This document shows, piece by piece, positions 43,244 through 51,230 of a stretch of DNA of 64,000 bases (the stretch's first letter is position 1; the number at the start of each line of letters is the position of its first letter). The position numbers and the translations under genes were made by a program. Source of the DNA: Terripilifer ovatus (lineage in GTDB: Bacteria; Pseudomonadota; Alphaproteobacteria; Rhizobiales; Beijerinckiaceae); contig JARHVB010000014.1 of NCBI GenBank assembly GCA_029222685.1, forward strand, positions 62,001 to 126,000, given 5' to 3'. The notes under the pieces were generated by a model. That model searched no databases, had not been told where the DNA came from, and was given only the letters and a program-made list of their open reading frames with translations.

Positions 43244-43771
43244 GTGCCGCCCAGATCCCAACGGAAGACGTCGGCAACAGGGTCAGGACCCCAGCAACTC
43301 GAAAAAGCTCGATTTGCGCCCGCGAATCGTCGGCAGCTCAGCCCGCCAGCGTTGCGAACTTTTCTGGCCATTGCGGACCTGTGGGGTTTGACGGAAGAAC
43401 AGCGTCTCCTGATGCTCGGCTATCCCTCCAGATCGACCTACCACAATTGGTGCAAACAAGCGCGCGAGCACGGCAGCATCGTGCTCGATGTCGATGTTCT
43501 GACGCGCATCTCCGCGGTATTCGGCATTCATCAGGCGCTTGGAATCCTGTTTCCGACCGAACGTCTCGGTGTGGAATGGCTGCGCACTCCGCACAATTCA
43601 ATCGTCTTCGGCGGGCGGCCGCCACTCGATCTCGTGACCAGCGGTTCTCAAGACGGCTTGCTCACCGTGCGACGTTTCCTGGATGGTGCGCGCGGGGGCA
43701 GCTACATGCAGCCGAACGAGATCGATCGGGCATTCGTGCCTTACGACGATTCGGAACTCGTCTTCCGGTGA
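43244..43771 (+). CDS. Xre/MbcA/ParS-type antitoxin (DUF2384)
   Basis: A 175-residue antitoxin. The N-terminal part holds a helical Xre-like DNA-binding region (LRTFLAIADLWGLTEEQRLLMLGYPSRSTYHNW, about 38-70); the C-terminal part is the toxin-binding domain (VLTRISAVFGIHQALGILFPTERLGVEWLRTPHNSIVFGGRPPLDLV, about 86-135). The GTG at 43244 has GGAG 6 nt upstream; the frame is open further upstream with no site. It is followed by the RES gene after 6 bp. It should neutralise the RES toxin and repress its own promoter. Confidence 0.88.
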   Translation: MPPRSQRKTSATGSGPQQLEKARFAPANRRQLSPPALRTFLAIADLWGLTEEQRLLMLGYPSRSTYHNWCKQAREHGSIVLDVDVLTRISAVFGIHQALGILFPTERLGVEWLRTPHNSIVFGGRPPLDLVTSGSQDGLLTVRRFLDGARGGSYMQPNEIDRAFVPYDDSELVFR

Positions 43772-43777
43772 CCTGCG

Positions 43778-44437
43778 ATGGCTCCTGCACCGCGTCCGGC
43801 CTACCGTCTCATTCCCTCGCAATTTCCCCCAATCGGACTGTTCGACACCGTTGCAACGGCCGCCGATCTTGCCGCCGTGATGGATCTTGTTGGCTGGACC
43901 AATGACCGGCTTGTGGCGGAGCGCATCGCGCGGTTACCACAGAGTGAATGGGTCTATGGAACGCCGAATGCCAGCATCGTGATGGCCGCATTCCTCCATG
44001 TCGCGCCCGGAGGAATGCGGTTCAACAGTTCCGACCTTGGCGCGTGGTACGCATCCGACGATATTCGCGCTGCCGCGGCCGAGGTCGGCCACCATCTTCG
44101 ACGTGAGGCGAGCGCACGCAGCATCGCTACAATGAGCCGTAGCTACCGTACTTACACGGCAACACTCCTGGGCGATTATCTCGACATTCGCGGCCAGCAG
44201 ACCAACTATCCAGACGTTTACGCAAGCGACCGCTACGATGCCTCACAACGGTTCGGCGAGGAGTTGCGCGCGTCCGGAGGCGCCGGGATTCTCTATTCGA
44301 GTTTGCGGCTACGATCGGGAACCAATGTCGCAGCGTTTCTGCCGCATCATGTCACCGATATCGTGCAAGGAGATCATTTTGAGATCGCTGTCTCAGCGAG
44401 GGATCGGACGATCACCATCCGCAAGCTATCGCTTTAG
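43778..44437 (+). CDS. RES-domain toxin (NAD+ phosphorylase/ADP-ribosyltransferase type)
   Basis: A 219-residue RES protein. Known relatives deplete NAD+ (MbcT) or ADP-ribosylate targets (ParT). Candidate active-site residues: Arg81 in GGMRFNSSDLGAWYAS, Tyr91, Glu102 in AEVGHH and Ser175 in ILYSSLR, giving the R-E-S arrangement. The N-terminal RPAYRLIPSQFPPIGLFDTV is typical. Encoded 6 bp after its antitoxin; a tRNA-Arg gene follows convergently 83 bp on. Confidence 0.88.
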   Translation: MAPAPRPAYRLIPSQFPPIGLFDTVATAADLAAVMDLVGWTNDRLVAERIARLPQSEWVYGTPNASIVMAAFLHVAPGGMRFNSSDLGAWYASDDIRAAAAEVGHHLRREASARSIATMSRSYRTYTATLLGDYLDIRGQQTNYPDVYASDRYDASQRFGEELRASGGAGILYSSLRLRSGTNVAAFLPHHVTDIVQGDHFEIAVSARDRTITIRKLSL

Positions 44438-44520
44438 CAAGGCTTACCGGTCCAATTCGAGGCTTCAACGCACACGCCCGGTGAAGCTTTTGAAGGATTG
44501 CCTTCGAAGGTTGTCATGAA

Positions 44521-44597
44521 TGGCGCGCCCGAAAGGATTCGAACCTCTGACCCCCAGATTCGTAGTCTGGTGCTCTATCCAGCTGAGCTACGGGCGC
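44521..44597 (-). tRNA. tRNA-Arg (anticodon ACG)
   Basis: 77 nt with the CCA end encoded. The acceptor 5' GCGCCCG pairs with CGGGCGC; the D-arm reads TAGCTCAGCTGGATAGAGC, the anticodon loop CTACGAA within the stem CCAGA/TCTGG, and the T-arm GGTTCGAATCC. Read on the minus strand, the anticodon is ACG. Located beside the RES toxin module. Confidence 0.97.
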
Positions 44598-45058
44598 CCG
44601 GCCGGCGGGAAACGAAGTCAAGCTTCAGTTACAATCGCCAGCGCGACGTTCGTTTAGCGGCTTCCCGCCGTCATTGCAACTTCGCATTTGCCGCTTCAAC
44701 AGAATGAAGCACTTTCTTTTTGTGCTCTTTTTGCCTCGCCGTCTCCCTCGTCGGCCTGTTGGGGCCGGAAGGCGGCTCGGGGCGCCGGCCGGCGTGCCTT
44801 CAGGCAGCCGCCCGGGACGCCGGCACATGACATCCTCCAGCCGGCATGAGCGTAATACTTTCGGATAGCTGGCTGGGCGTCTGTCAGCTCCGTGGCGCCC
44901 GGCGGGTCCTCCCTCGAAGGTCTTGAATCCATGGCCGCTCCGGACATCCGGGCGGCCATCTCGCTGCAACGGCTGCAATAGAGGCAAGAGCGGCACGCAT
45001 AATGCTTCGCCGGAATTAACCACTTGGAGAACTTACCAAAACTTCGACGTTATTTGTG
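44598..45058. other. Gene-free stretch between tRNA-Arg and the rpfF-like gene
   Basis: About 460 bp with no open frame that looks like protein: the candidate readings are Arg/Gly/Pro-rich shadows. A basic, GC-rich block (44740-44830) and the upstream part of the rpfF promoter are all I see. An integrated small element cannot be excluded. Confidence 0.5.
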
Positions 45059-45074
45059 TTAAAACTTTATTAAC
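45059..45074 (+). promoter_or_regulatory. CtrA-type box (TTAA-N7-TTAAC) upstream of the rpfF-like gene
   Basis: TTAA at 45059-45062, seven bases, then TTAAC at 45070-45074, an exact match to the CtrA consensus of alphaproteobacteria. It ends 40 bp before the ATG at 45115. If functional, it ties signal synthesis to the cell cycle or to motility control. A chance match is possible, but this stretch is AT-rich only locally. Confidence 0.55.
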
Positions 45075-45114
45075 TCGCCGGCTCGGCCGGGGAGCGATGA
45101 CTAAGGGGCATTTC

Positions 45115-46182
45115 ATGGCGCGGCAGAGCGGCGGCTTTGACAGCGGACATCCAACACTGGTTCTGACCGACGTTGCCAACGAGAGCGACGCGGGGCGGCA
45201 ATCTGTTGTGGGGCCGCGGCACAAAGACTCAAGGCAAGACGAGACGGGACAGGCCGAATCAAGGCCATTCGAGCAGCAGCGGAAGGAACCTCGACAAGCC
45301 CACCCGCAACTGCCCATCGGGCTGCGTTTTGCGGCTCAGAATTTCAACGAAACCCAGGTTGAATACGACCCCCAGCAAAAGGCGCTGTGGTGTCGCATGA
45401 AGCTGCAGCGCTCCCCCAGTTTCACGCCGCAGCTCCTGCACGATCTTCATGCCGTCCATCATCTCGTCAACGAGGTGAACGCCAGCGAACCGAATCCGCA
45501 GGCCCAGCCGGTGCGCTTCTATGTCGGGGGATCGGTCTATCCCGGCATTTTCAATCTGGGCGGCGATCTGCCGCTGTTTCTCGGCGCCATCCGTCAACGC
45601 GACCACGTCTTCCTGCGCCAATATGCCTATTCCTGCGTCGAGGCGATGTATAACAACGCTTCGGGCTTCACGGCGCCGGTCATCTCCCTGGTCTGCCTCG
45701 AGGGCGACGCGCTCGGAGGTGGACTCGAATGCGCCCTGAGTTTCGACGTCATCATCGCCGAGCGGGATGTCAAGCTCGGCCTGCCTGAAATCATGTTCGG
45801 CTCCTTTCCCGGCATGGGCGCCTTTAATTTTCTGACGCGGCGCATCGGCCCGAAGAAGGCCGAGCAGATGATGCTGAGCGGCAAGATCTACCGCGCCGAG
45901 GAATGTTACGAGATGGGCCTCGTCGACATTCTGGTCAACAAGGGCGGCGCCATCGAGGCCGCCAAGACTTTCATTAAAGAAAACCAGCGCAAGCATGCGG
46001 CGCGCTGCGCGATCACTAAAATCAACAAGAGGATGAATCCGCTGTCCCTGCAGGATCTGCGCGACATTACCGACATCTGGGTCGATCACACGCTCTCGCT
46101 CGATCCGATCGATCTGCGGCGGATGGAATATCTGGCGAACGCGCAGACGGCGCGTCTGCGCGCCAACGAGGCCAATCGCTAG
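45115..46182 (+). CDS. rpfF: RpfF-like DSF (diffusible signal factor) synthase, crotonase family
   Basis: A 355-residue protein that would make a cis-2-unsaturated fatty acid signal from acyl-ACP by dehydration and thioester cleavage. It matches RpfF in order: VEYDPQQKALWCRMK, FNLGGDLPLFLGAIRQRD (146-163), GDALGGGLECALSFDVIIAER (198-217) and LGLPEIMFGSFPGMGAF (221-237). The two catalytic glutamates fall at Glu205 and Glu225, the same 20-residue spacing as Glu141/Glu161 in Xanthomonas RpfF. An N-terminal extension of about 65 charged, low-complexity residues is unusual. ATG at 45115 has AAGGGG 6 nt upstream; ATG at 45097 is possible. It faces an RpfC-like kinase, as in rpf loci, and its stop codon lies in a repeat. 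Confidence 0.85.
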   Translation: MARQSGGFDSGHPTLVLTDVANESDAGRQSVVGPRHKDSRQDETGQAESRPFEQQRKEPRQAHPQLPIGLRFAAQNFNETQVEYDPQQKALWCRMKLQRSPSFTPQLLHDLHAVHHLVNEVNASEPNPQAQPVRFYVGGSVYPGIFNLGGDLPLFLGAIRQRDHVFLRQYAYSCVEAMYNNASGFTAPVISLVCLEGDALGGGLECALSFDVIIAERDVKLGLPEIMFGSFPGMGAFNFLTRRIGPKKAEQMMLSGKIYRAEECYEMGLVDILVNKGGAIEAAKTFIKENQRKHAARCAITKINKRMNPLSLQDLRDITDIWVDHTLSLDPIDLRRMEYLANAQTARLRANEANR

Positions 46183-46284
46183 AGCATTTTCGAGCGAAGT
46201 GGATGCCGGTTCGCGCGAAGAAAATGCGTCAAAATAAAAACCTAGAGCTCGGTTCTGATTGCATCAGAACCGAAAAAGCTCTAG
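46179..46284. repeat. Palindromic intergenic repeat, copy B (RIME-like), inverted relative to copy A
   Basis: An element of about 106 bp bounded by CTAG at both ends (ctagagc / gctctag), with an internal hairpin near 46250-46276 (TCGGTTCTGAT / ATCAGAACCGA). The reverse strand aligns with 9977-10083. Its left CTAG gives the TAG stop of the rpfF-like gene (46180-46182), and it ends 8 bp before the stop of the kinase gene, filling the gap between these convergent genes. It may also end both transcripts. Confidence 0.8.
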
Positions 46285-46291
46285 GCGGTTC

Positions 46292-48856
46292 TCAGGCGGC
46301 CTTGAGCACGGATAATTCGGCGACGACTCGCGCGAATTCCTCTTCGAGCTGGCGAATATGAACTTCGCCATCCACGGCAAGCTCGCGCGCCTCTATATCG
46401 CGCCAGTCGAGGCACAGACCGCGCATGCGCTGCGCCCCGACATTGGCAGCGCAACTGCGCAGCGCATGCGCATGATCATGGAAAGACGACACGTCGCCCT
46501 GCGCAACCGCATCGCTCAGGTTGCGAAGAATGGAGACGGCGTCGGTGACGAATTGGTCGACGATCTCGGCCACGAACTCGGGACCGCCGAGCTCCAGTAG
46601 ATCTTCGATCGCCTGTTTGTCGATCGGCGCGATGTCGGAACCGGCTGCCTCGGCGGGACGGGCGTCGGCCGCAACGTCCGGCCCCGGCCGATGGGCGATT
46701 CTGGCTTTTCTCTCGTCGGGCACAAGGCGTGCAATGGTCGCGAAAAGCATGTCGGGCTCAATCGGCTTAGGCAGGCACTCATCCATGCCCGCCTCGATGC
46801 ATTTGCTCGTGATTTCATCGCGCACGTCGGCCGTCAGCGCAACGATCGGCATATGCGTGCGCCCCATGCTTGCGAAGCGATACAGTTTGGTTGCCTCGAT
46901 GCCGTTCATGACCGGCATGTTGATGTCCATCAGCGCGAGGTCAAACTCGCCTTTCTCAAGCATGGACAACGCTATCTCGCCGTTATCGGCAAACTGAACA
47001 ATCACGCCGGCGCGATTGAGAAGGCGGCCGATGACTTTCTGATTGGTCTTGTTGTCTTCCGCAACGAGCACGCGCACGCCCGACAGCCCCAATTCGGAAA
47101 TGGCCGTCGCATTGTTGACGCGGCTTCTGCCCGGCCCGATTGAGTGGGCTATTCTTCTTACCTGCAGCAATTGAAATCCATCGATGGGGCGGGTCAGCCG
47201 CGATGTAAAATAGGCATCCACGGCGTTCGAGAGCGCTTTGCCTGAAGCGTCTTTGGCCGAAGCGTCTCTACCGGTGGAGTCCTGTATCAAAAAGAAAGGA
47301 GCGCGCACATCTGGCAGTGATTCGCGCAATTCGGCAAGTTCCCGAAGGGCATGCTCGCCAAGTACGCCGGCGTCGATCAAAATCGCGTCAGGCGTTATCT
47401 TTTGGGGCGCCCGCGCCAACGCCGCTTTCGCCAGCGGCAAGCTGTCTTCTATCAGCGCCACCGAGTCGATGCGGCCGCAGAATGCTTTGACGTCACGATC
47501 CGCCGAAATGACAATCAAGGAACAGGGTGAAGACTCCCCGGCAGCCGCTATATCGACCTCAAGGTCGAATCTGAACGTGCTGCCCTCGCCGATCTTGCTG
47601 TCGACCGCGATCGTGCCTCCCAGAGCTTCGACAAGACGCTTGGTGATGGCAAGGCCGAGGCCGGTGCCACCAAACCTGTCAATGATGGTTTCATCGGCTT
47701 GCGTGAAGCTTTCGAATATTCGAGCCTGCGCATCTTCCGCGATGCCGATGCCCGTGTCCGTCACGCCGATCCGAACGATGGAACGTGAATTCATGCTCGC
47801 GACCACATCGGCCGAGATCGTCACAGACCCTTCCGACGTGAACTTGACGGCGTTGGCAACGAGATTTGTCAGTATGTCTTCGATGGCGTGCTCGCCGGAT
47901 ACGATATGATTGGGCGTGTTGATACCGATACGCAACCGGACGGCGACGCCTTTGGCGTTGGCCTGCACCGAGACCATGTTGCCGATGCGCATCATCAACG
48001 CGAACAGATCGAATTCACGCTTGTTGATCGGCGTTTTCCCCGCTTCGAGGCGGGAAAATTCCAGAATGGAATTGATCTGCTTCAGCAGGGTACTGCCGGA
48101 TTCGCCGATGGATATCGCCATTTCCGCCTGATCGGGCGTGAGCTTCGTCGAGGCCAGCAGGCTGCTGAAGCCGATGACCGCATTCAAGGGCGTGCGCAAT
48201 TCGTGGCTGATGCTCGCCATGAAGAGGCTCTTGGCCCGGTTGGCTTCCTCGGCCTGAATTCTTGCGTCGGACAGACGGCGGATCAGCACTGAAACATAAG
48301 CCGGCAATCCGATCAGTCCGACCAGAAGAGCAATGCCCAGCGTTCTGTGTTCGATCCAGAAAGGTGTCGTCAGCAGGACGAAACAGAAGCCCGCAACGGC
48401 GACCGCCGTCGCCGCAAACAGATAGGCGACACCGAAGCGAAAGCCGTTTCCGAAAATGACCCAGAGAAAGAACGGGTAAACCAGCGTCGTGGATTCGTCG
48501 CCGACATGAGCCAATGCGGTAAGCGATCCCAGATCAACGAGAATCGCGAACAGACGCCGCGGGTGGCAGACACCAGGATAGGCAACGATATGGGCGAGGA
48601 TAAGAAAGCAAATGATGGGAACCGCAATCAGCGCCGGACGCCATGACGCCAGGAGTTCGGTTGCACCAGGAAATCCAGCACGGCTGGCGAAATAGAGAAT
48701 GGTCACGAGGACGAGATAAACCGATATCCGGTTGTAGCTCATCTCATGTTCGGAATCCGGGCGGTTGCTGAGGCGCAGACGCAGCCACGCGCCTATCGCA
48801 CGGCCCAGGTCCAGGCCTTTTTCAACCAGAGTGTTGCGCCAAACGCCCATTTTCAA
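46292..48856 (-). CDS. rpfC: RpfC-like hybrid histidine kinase (TM sensor, HisKA, HATPase, REC, Hpt)
   Basis: An 854-residue inner-membrane kinase. A short N-terminal segment NRPDSEHEMSYNRI (31-44) and several TM helices (about 45-195, with HVGDESTTLVYPFFLWVIFGNGFRFG) resemble the DSF-sensing input of RpfC. Then HisKA with His218 (SHELRTPLN), HATPase (NLVANAVKF to GGTGLGLAI, about 330-405), a degenerate receiver-like stretch (about 445-575), a complete REC with Asp644 (LMDINMPVMNG) and an Hpt domain with His797 (HALRSCAANVGA). Xanthomonas RpfC has one REC, so the degenerate one is extra. It overlaps the regulator gene by 4 nt and is convergent with the synthase gene. Confidence 0.85.
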   Translation of the reverse strand: MKMGVWRNTLVEKGLDLGRAIGAWLRLRLSNRPDSEHEMSYNRISVYLVLVTILYFASRAGFPGATELLASWRPALIAVPIICFLILAHIVAYPGVCHPRRLFAILVDLGSLTALAHVGDESTTLVYPFFLWVIFGNGFRFGVAYLFAATAVAVAGFCFVLLTTPFWIEHRTLGIALLVGLIGLPAYVSVLIRRLSDARIQAEEANRAKSLFMASISHELRTPLNAVIGFSSLLASTKLTPDQAEMAISIGESGSTLLKQINSILEFSRLEAGKTPINKREFDLFALMMRIGNMVSVQANAKGVAVRLRIGINTPNHIVSGEHAIEDILTNLVANAVKFTSEGSVTISADVVASMNSRSIVRIGVTDTGIGIAEDAQARIFESFTQADETIIDRFGGTGLGLAITKRLVEALGGTIAVDSKIGEGSTFRFDLEVDIAAAGESSPCSLIVISADRDVKAFCGRIDSVALIEDSLPLAKAALARAPQKITPDAILIDAGVLGEHALRELAELRESLPDVRAPFFLIQDSTGRDASAKDASGKALSNAVDAYFTSRLTRPIDGFQLLQVRRIAHSIGPGRSRVNNATAISELGLSGVRVLVAEDNKTNQKVIGRLLNRAGVIVQFADNGEIALSMLEKGEFDLALMDINMPVMNGIEATKLYRFASMGRTHMPIVALTADVRDEITSKCIEAGMDECLPKPIEPDMLFATIARLVPDERKARIAHRPGPDVAADARPAEAAGSDIAPIDKQAIEDLLELGGPEFVAEIVDQFVTDAVSILRNLSDAVAQGDVSSFHDHAHALRSCAANVGAQRMRGLCLDWRDIEARELAVDGEVHIRQLEEEFARVVAELSVLKAA

Positions 48857-51000
48857 GCAATCGAGGCGATTGCGGAATCGTCTGAAAGATATGCAAGGAA
48901 CTCATGCTCGGGCATGGGCTTGGCGAAATAGAACCCTTGCACATGGTCGCACCCTTCGGCGCGCAGGCGCTGCAATTGCTCGGCGGTTTCGACGCCTTCG
49001 GCGAGCACGCCGAGGTTCAGGCTGCGGCCCAGGGTGGTGATGGCGCGAATGATCGCCGCATCGTTTGGATCGGTCGCAAGGGTGCGGACAAAGCTCTGAT
49101 CGATCTTCAGCCGATCGACCGGCAGGCGCTTGACGTATCCCAAAGAGGAATAGCCGGTGCCGAAATCGTCGATGGAAATATGAACGCCCATTTCCATCAG
49201 TTTGCGCAAATCCTCCGCCACGGCATCGATATCCTGCATGACAATGCTTTCTGTCAATTCAAGTTCGAGCCGGCGGGGGTCGAGGCCGGTTTCGGCAAGC
49301 GCATGCGCCACAAGCAATGGCACGGTGCGTTTCCTGAATTGGATCGGTGACAAATTTATGGCGACCCGAAGATGCTGAAAACCTCTCTGCTGCCAGCGTT
49401 TCGCAGCTCTGCAAGCCTCGAACAGAACCCACTCGTTGATCGGAAGGATCAACCCGTTTTCTTCGGCACGCGGCAGAAAAACGCCGGGCGCGACGATGCC
49501 GGAGCCGGGCTTGTTCCAGCGCAACAGCGCCTCGGCACCATCGACAAGACCCGTGGCGAGATCGATCTGCGGCTGATAGAATAACCGGAATTCGCCGCGT
49601 TCAAGGGCATGCTGCAACTCGCCGTCGAGTTGCGCCGCGACTCTGGCGCGCGTCTGCATGTCGGAAGCAAAGTAGCTAAAGCTGTTGCCGTTCTCGGATT
49701 TGGCGCGGTACATAGCCAGGCTGGCATTGATCAGCAGCTGATCGGCGTCGTTCGCGTCGGACGGATACAGTGCCACGCCGATCGAAGCGCTCATGGGAGC
49801 AAAGCTCTCACCCGGGACTTCGAAGCCGGCGATGACGGTCAGAATGCGATTGGCAAAATCCGTCGCTTCAGTTGTCGACATCATATCCGACTGGACGATG
49901 GCGAATTCGTCGCCGCCGAGACGGGCAAGCATGTCGTTTTCGCGAATTTCGAAGCTCAGGGCGCGCGCCAGGGCCTTCAGATAGCGGTCACCCGCAGCAT
50001 GGCCGAAGAGGTCGTTGATTTTCTTGAAGCCGTCGAGATCGATAATATAAAGGCCAAACAGCTGGTCGCCGCGCCGCGAGCGAGTGATCAACTTGCGCAT
50101 ATTCTCCAGCAGGGAAACGCGGTTGGGCAGATCGGTCAAAGCATCATGATGAGCGACGTGACGCAGGTGCGCCTCCGAGCGCTTGCGCGCCGTAATATCG
50201 AGCGAGCTGGTCAGCACGGCGGTGACGATCTGATCATTGTTCGTCAGCGGCGACTTGGTGGTGAGGAAATGACGGATGACGCCGCCCACATCGGCCAGTT
50301 CCTCCTCGTAAGCCGGCAGGGGCTTGCCGGTCTGGAACACCAGGCGATCCAGCGCCAGATTGCGTGCCGCCTGCTCCGGGCTGTGGAAGGCTGACGTGGG
50401 CTTGCCGATGAACTTGCCCAGATCCTTGCCTGAAAACGCGGTCTGATAGGCATTGGCAAAAATCAGCGAGCCATCGGGGCCTGTGGCGTTGATCATGATC
50501 GGCAGCGTGTCGATCACCTGCGCCAGCCGTTCGGAGGAATCGCGCAGGGCGCGTTCGCGGGACCGTTCGCTGTCTTCCAGCTCGCGCTCGAGGGTCGTCG
50601 CACGCGCGGCGAGCAGCTTCTGGTGTTTATGCAGTTTAAGGAGGTTGCGGGCGCGGGTGACGAACTCATGGTGGTCGACCGGCGAATGCAGGAAATCCGT
50701 GGCGCCCGCCTCGAGCGCCCGCAGCCTGAAGCTGCGCTCCTCATAAATTGTCAGCACGATGACAGGGATTTCGGATGCGCCGGGCAGTTCGCGGAACCGG
50801 CGGATGAACTCAGCCCCGTCGATCGTCGGCATTTTGAAATCGGTAATGATCAGGTCGGGCAGATTGTCGACGAGCCAGTCCAAAGCCTCAAGAGGCTCGC
50901 CGAACGTCTCCACGGTCACGTTGGGTTCGATCGACGAAGCCAATTTCGCAAAGATATTGCGATTGGTAATACGGTCGTCGACAATCACGATCAGCGACAT
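48853..51000 (-). CDS. REC-PAS-GGDEF-EAL response regulator (c-di-GMP turnover)
   Basis: A 715-residue cytosolic protein. REC (about 1-125) has Asp8/Asp9 and phospho-acceptor Asp54 (LIITDFKMP), but the conserved Lys is Ser106 (FLHSPVD). PAS spans about 155-275. GGDEF is complete (362-366) with an I-site RxxD at 353-356, and EAL keeps Glu490 (EALLRW), INLSP, LELTES, DDFGTGYSS, LKID and AEGVET. It is upstream of the RpfC-like gene, coupled by a 4-nt overlap, so it is the likely partner of that kinase, where Xanthomonas has the HD-GYP protein RpfG. Its REC resembles that of RpfG. Confidence 0.88.
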   Translation of the reverse strand: MSLIVIVDDRITNRNIFAKLASSIEPNVTVETFGEPLEALDWLVDNLPDLIITDFKMPTIDGAEFIRRFRELPGASEIPVIVLTIYEERSFRLRALEAGATDFLHSPVDHHEFVTRARNLLKLHKHQKLLAARATTLERELEDSERSRERALRDSSERLAQVIDTLPIMINATGPDGSLIFANAYQTAFSGKDLGKFIGKPTSAFHSPEQAARNLALDRLVFQTGKPLPAYEEELADVGGVIRHFLTTKSPLTNNDQIVTAVLTSSLDITARKRSEAHLRHVAHHDALTDLPNRVSLLENMRKLITRSRRGDQLFGLYIIDLDGFKKINDLFGHAAGDRYLKALARALSFEIRENDMLARLGGDEFAIVQSDMMSTTEATDFANRILTVIAGFEVPGESFAPMSASIGVALYPSDANDADQLLINASLAMYRAKSENGNSFSYFASDMQTRARVAAQLDGELQHALERGEFRLFYQPQIDLATGLVDGAEALLRWNKPGSGIVAPGVFLPRAEENGLILPINEWVLFEACRAAKRWQQRGFQHLRVAINLSPIQFRKRTVPLLVAHALAETGLDPRRLELELTESIVMQDIDAVAEDLRKLMEMGVHISIDDFGTGYSSLGYVKRLPVDRLKIDQSFVRTLATDPNDAAIIRAITTLGRSLNLGVLAEGVETAEQLQRLRAEGCDHVQGFYFAKPMPEHEFLAYLSDDSAIASIA

Positions 51001-51230
51001 GCTTCGGCCTTAAGTCTCTCTCGCGCGGTTTGGTTGCCAACTCGACCGGAAGACGGCCCTGACGCAACAGCCCGTTCTGGATGGACCGCCCCGCCGATAG
51101 CCCCACATTGCGCAAGGATCGCCCAATCGGATTAAGCAATTGCCTACGTTCCGCTTTATATTCCGTGCACCAGATTTTCGGAGATATCGCTGGGAGCGGC
51201 CGACGGCAGCCGTAAAATTGGATTAAATCC

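Noticed and set aside
44625..45023. 132-residue minus-strand open frame between tRNA-Arg and the rpfF-like gene
   Set aside because: Arg/Pro-rich, no motif, no ribosome site; kept only as a gene-free stretch.
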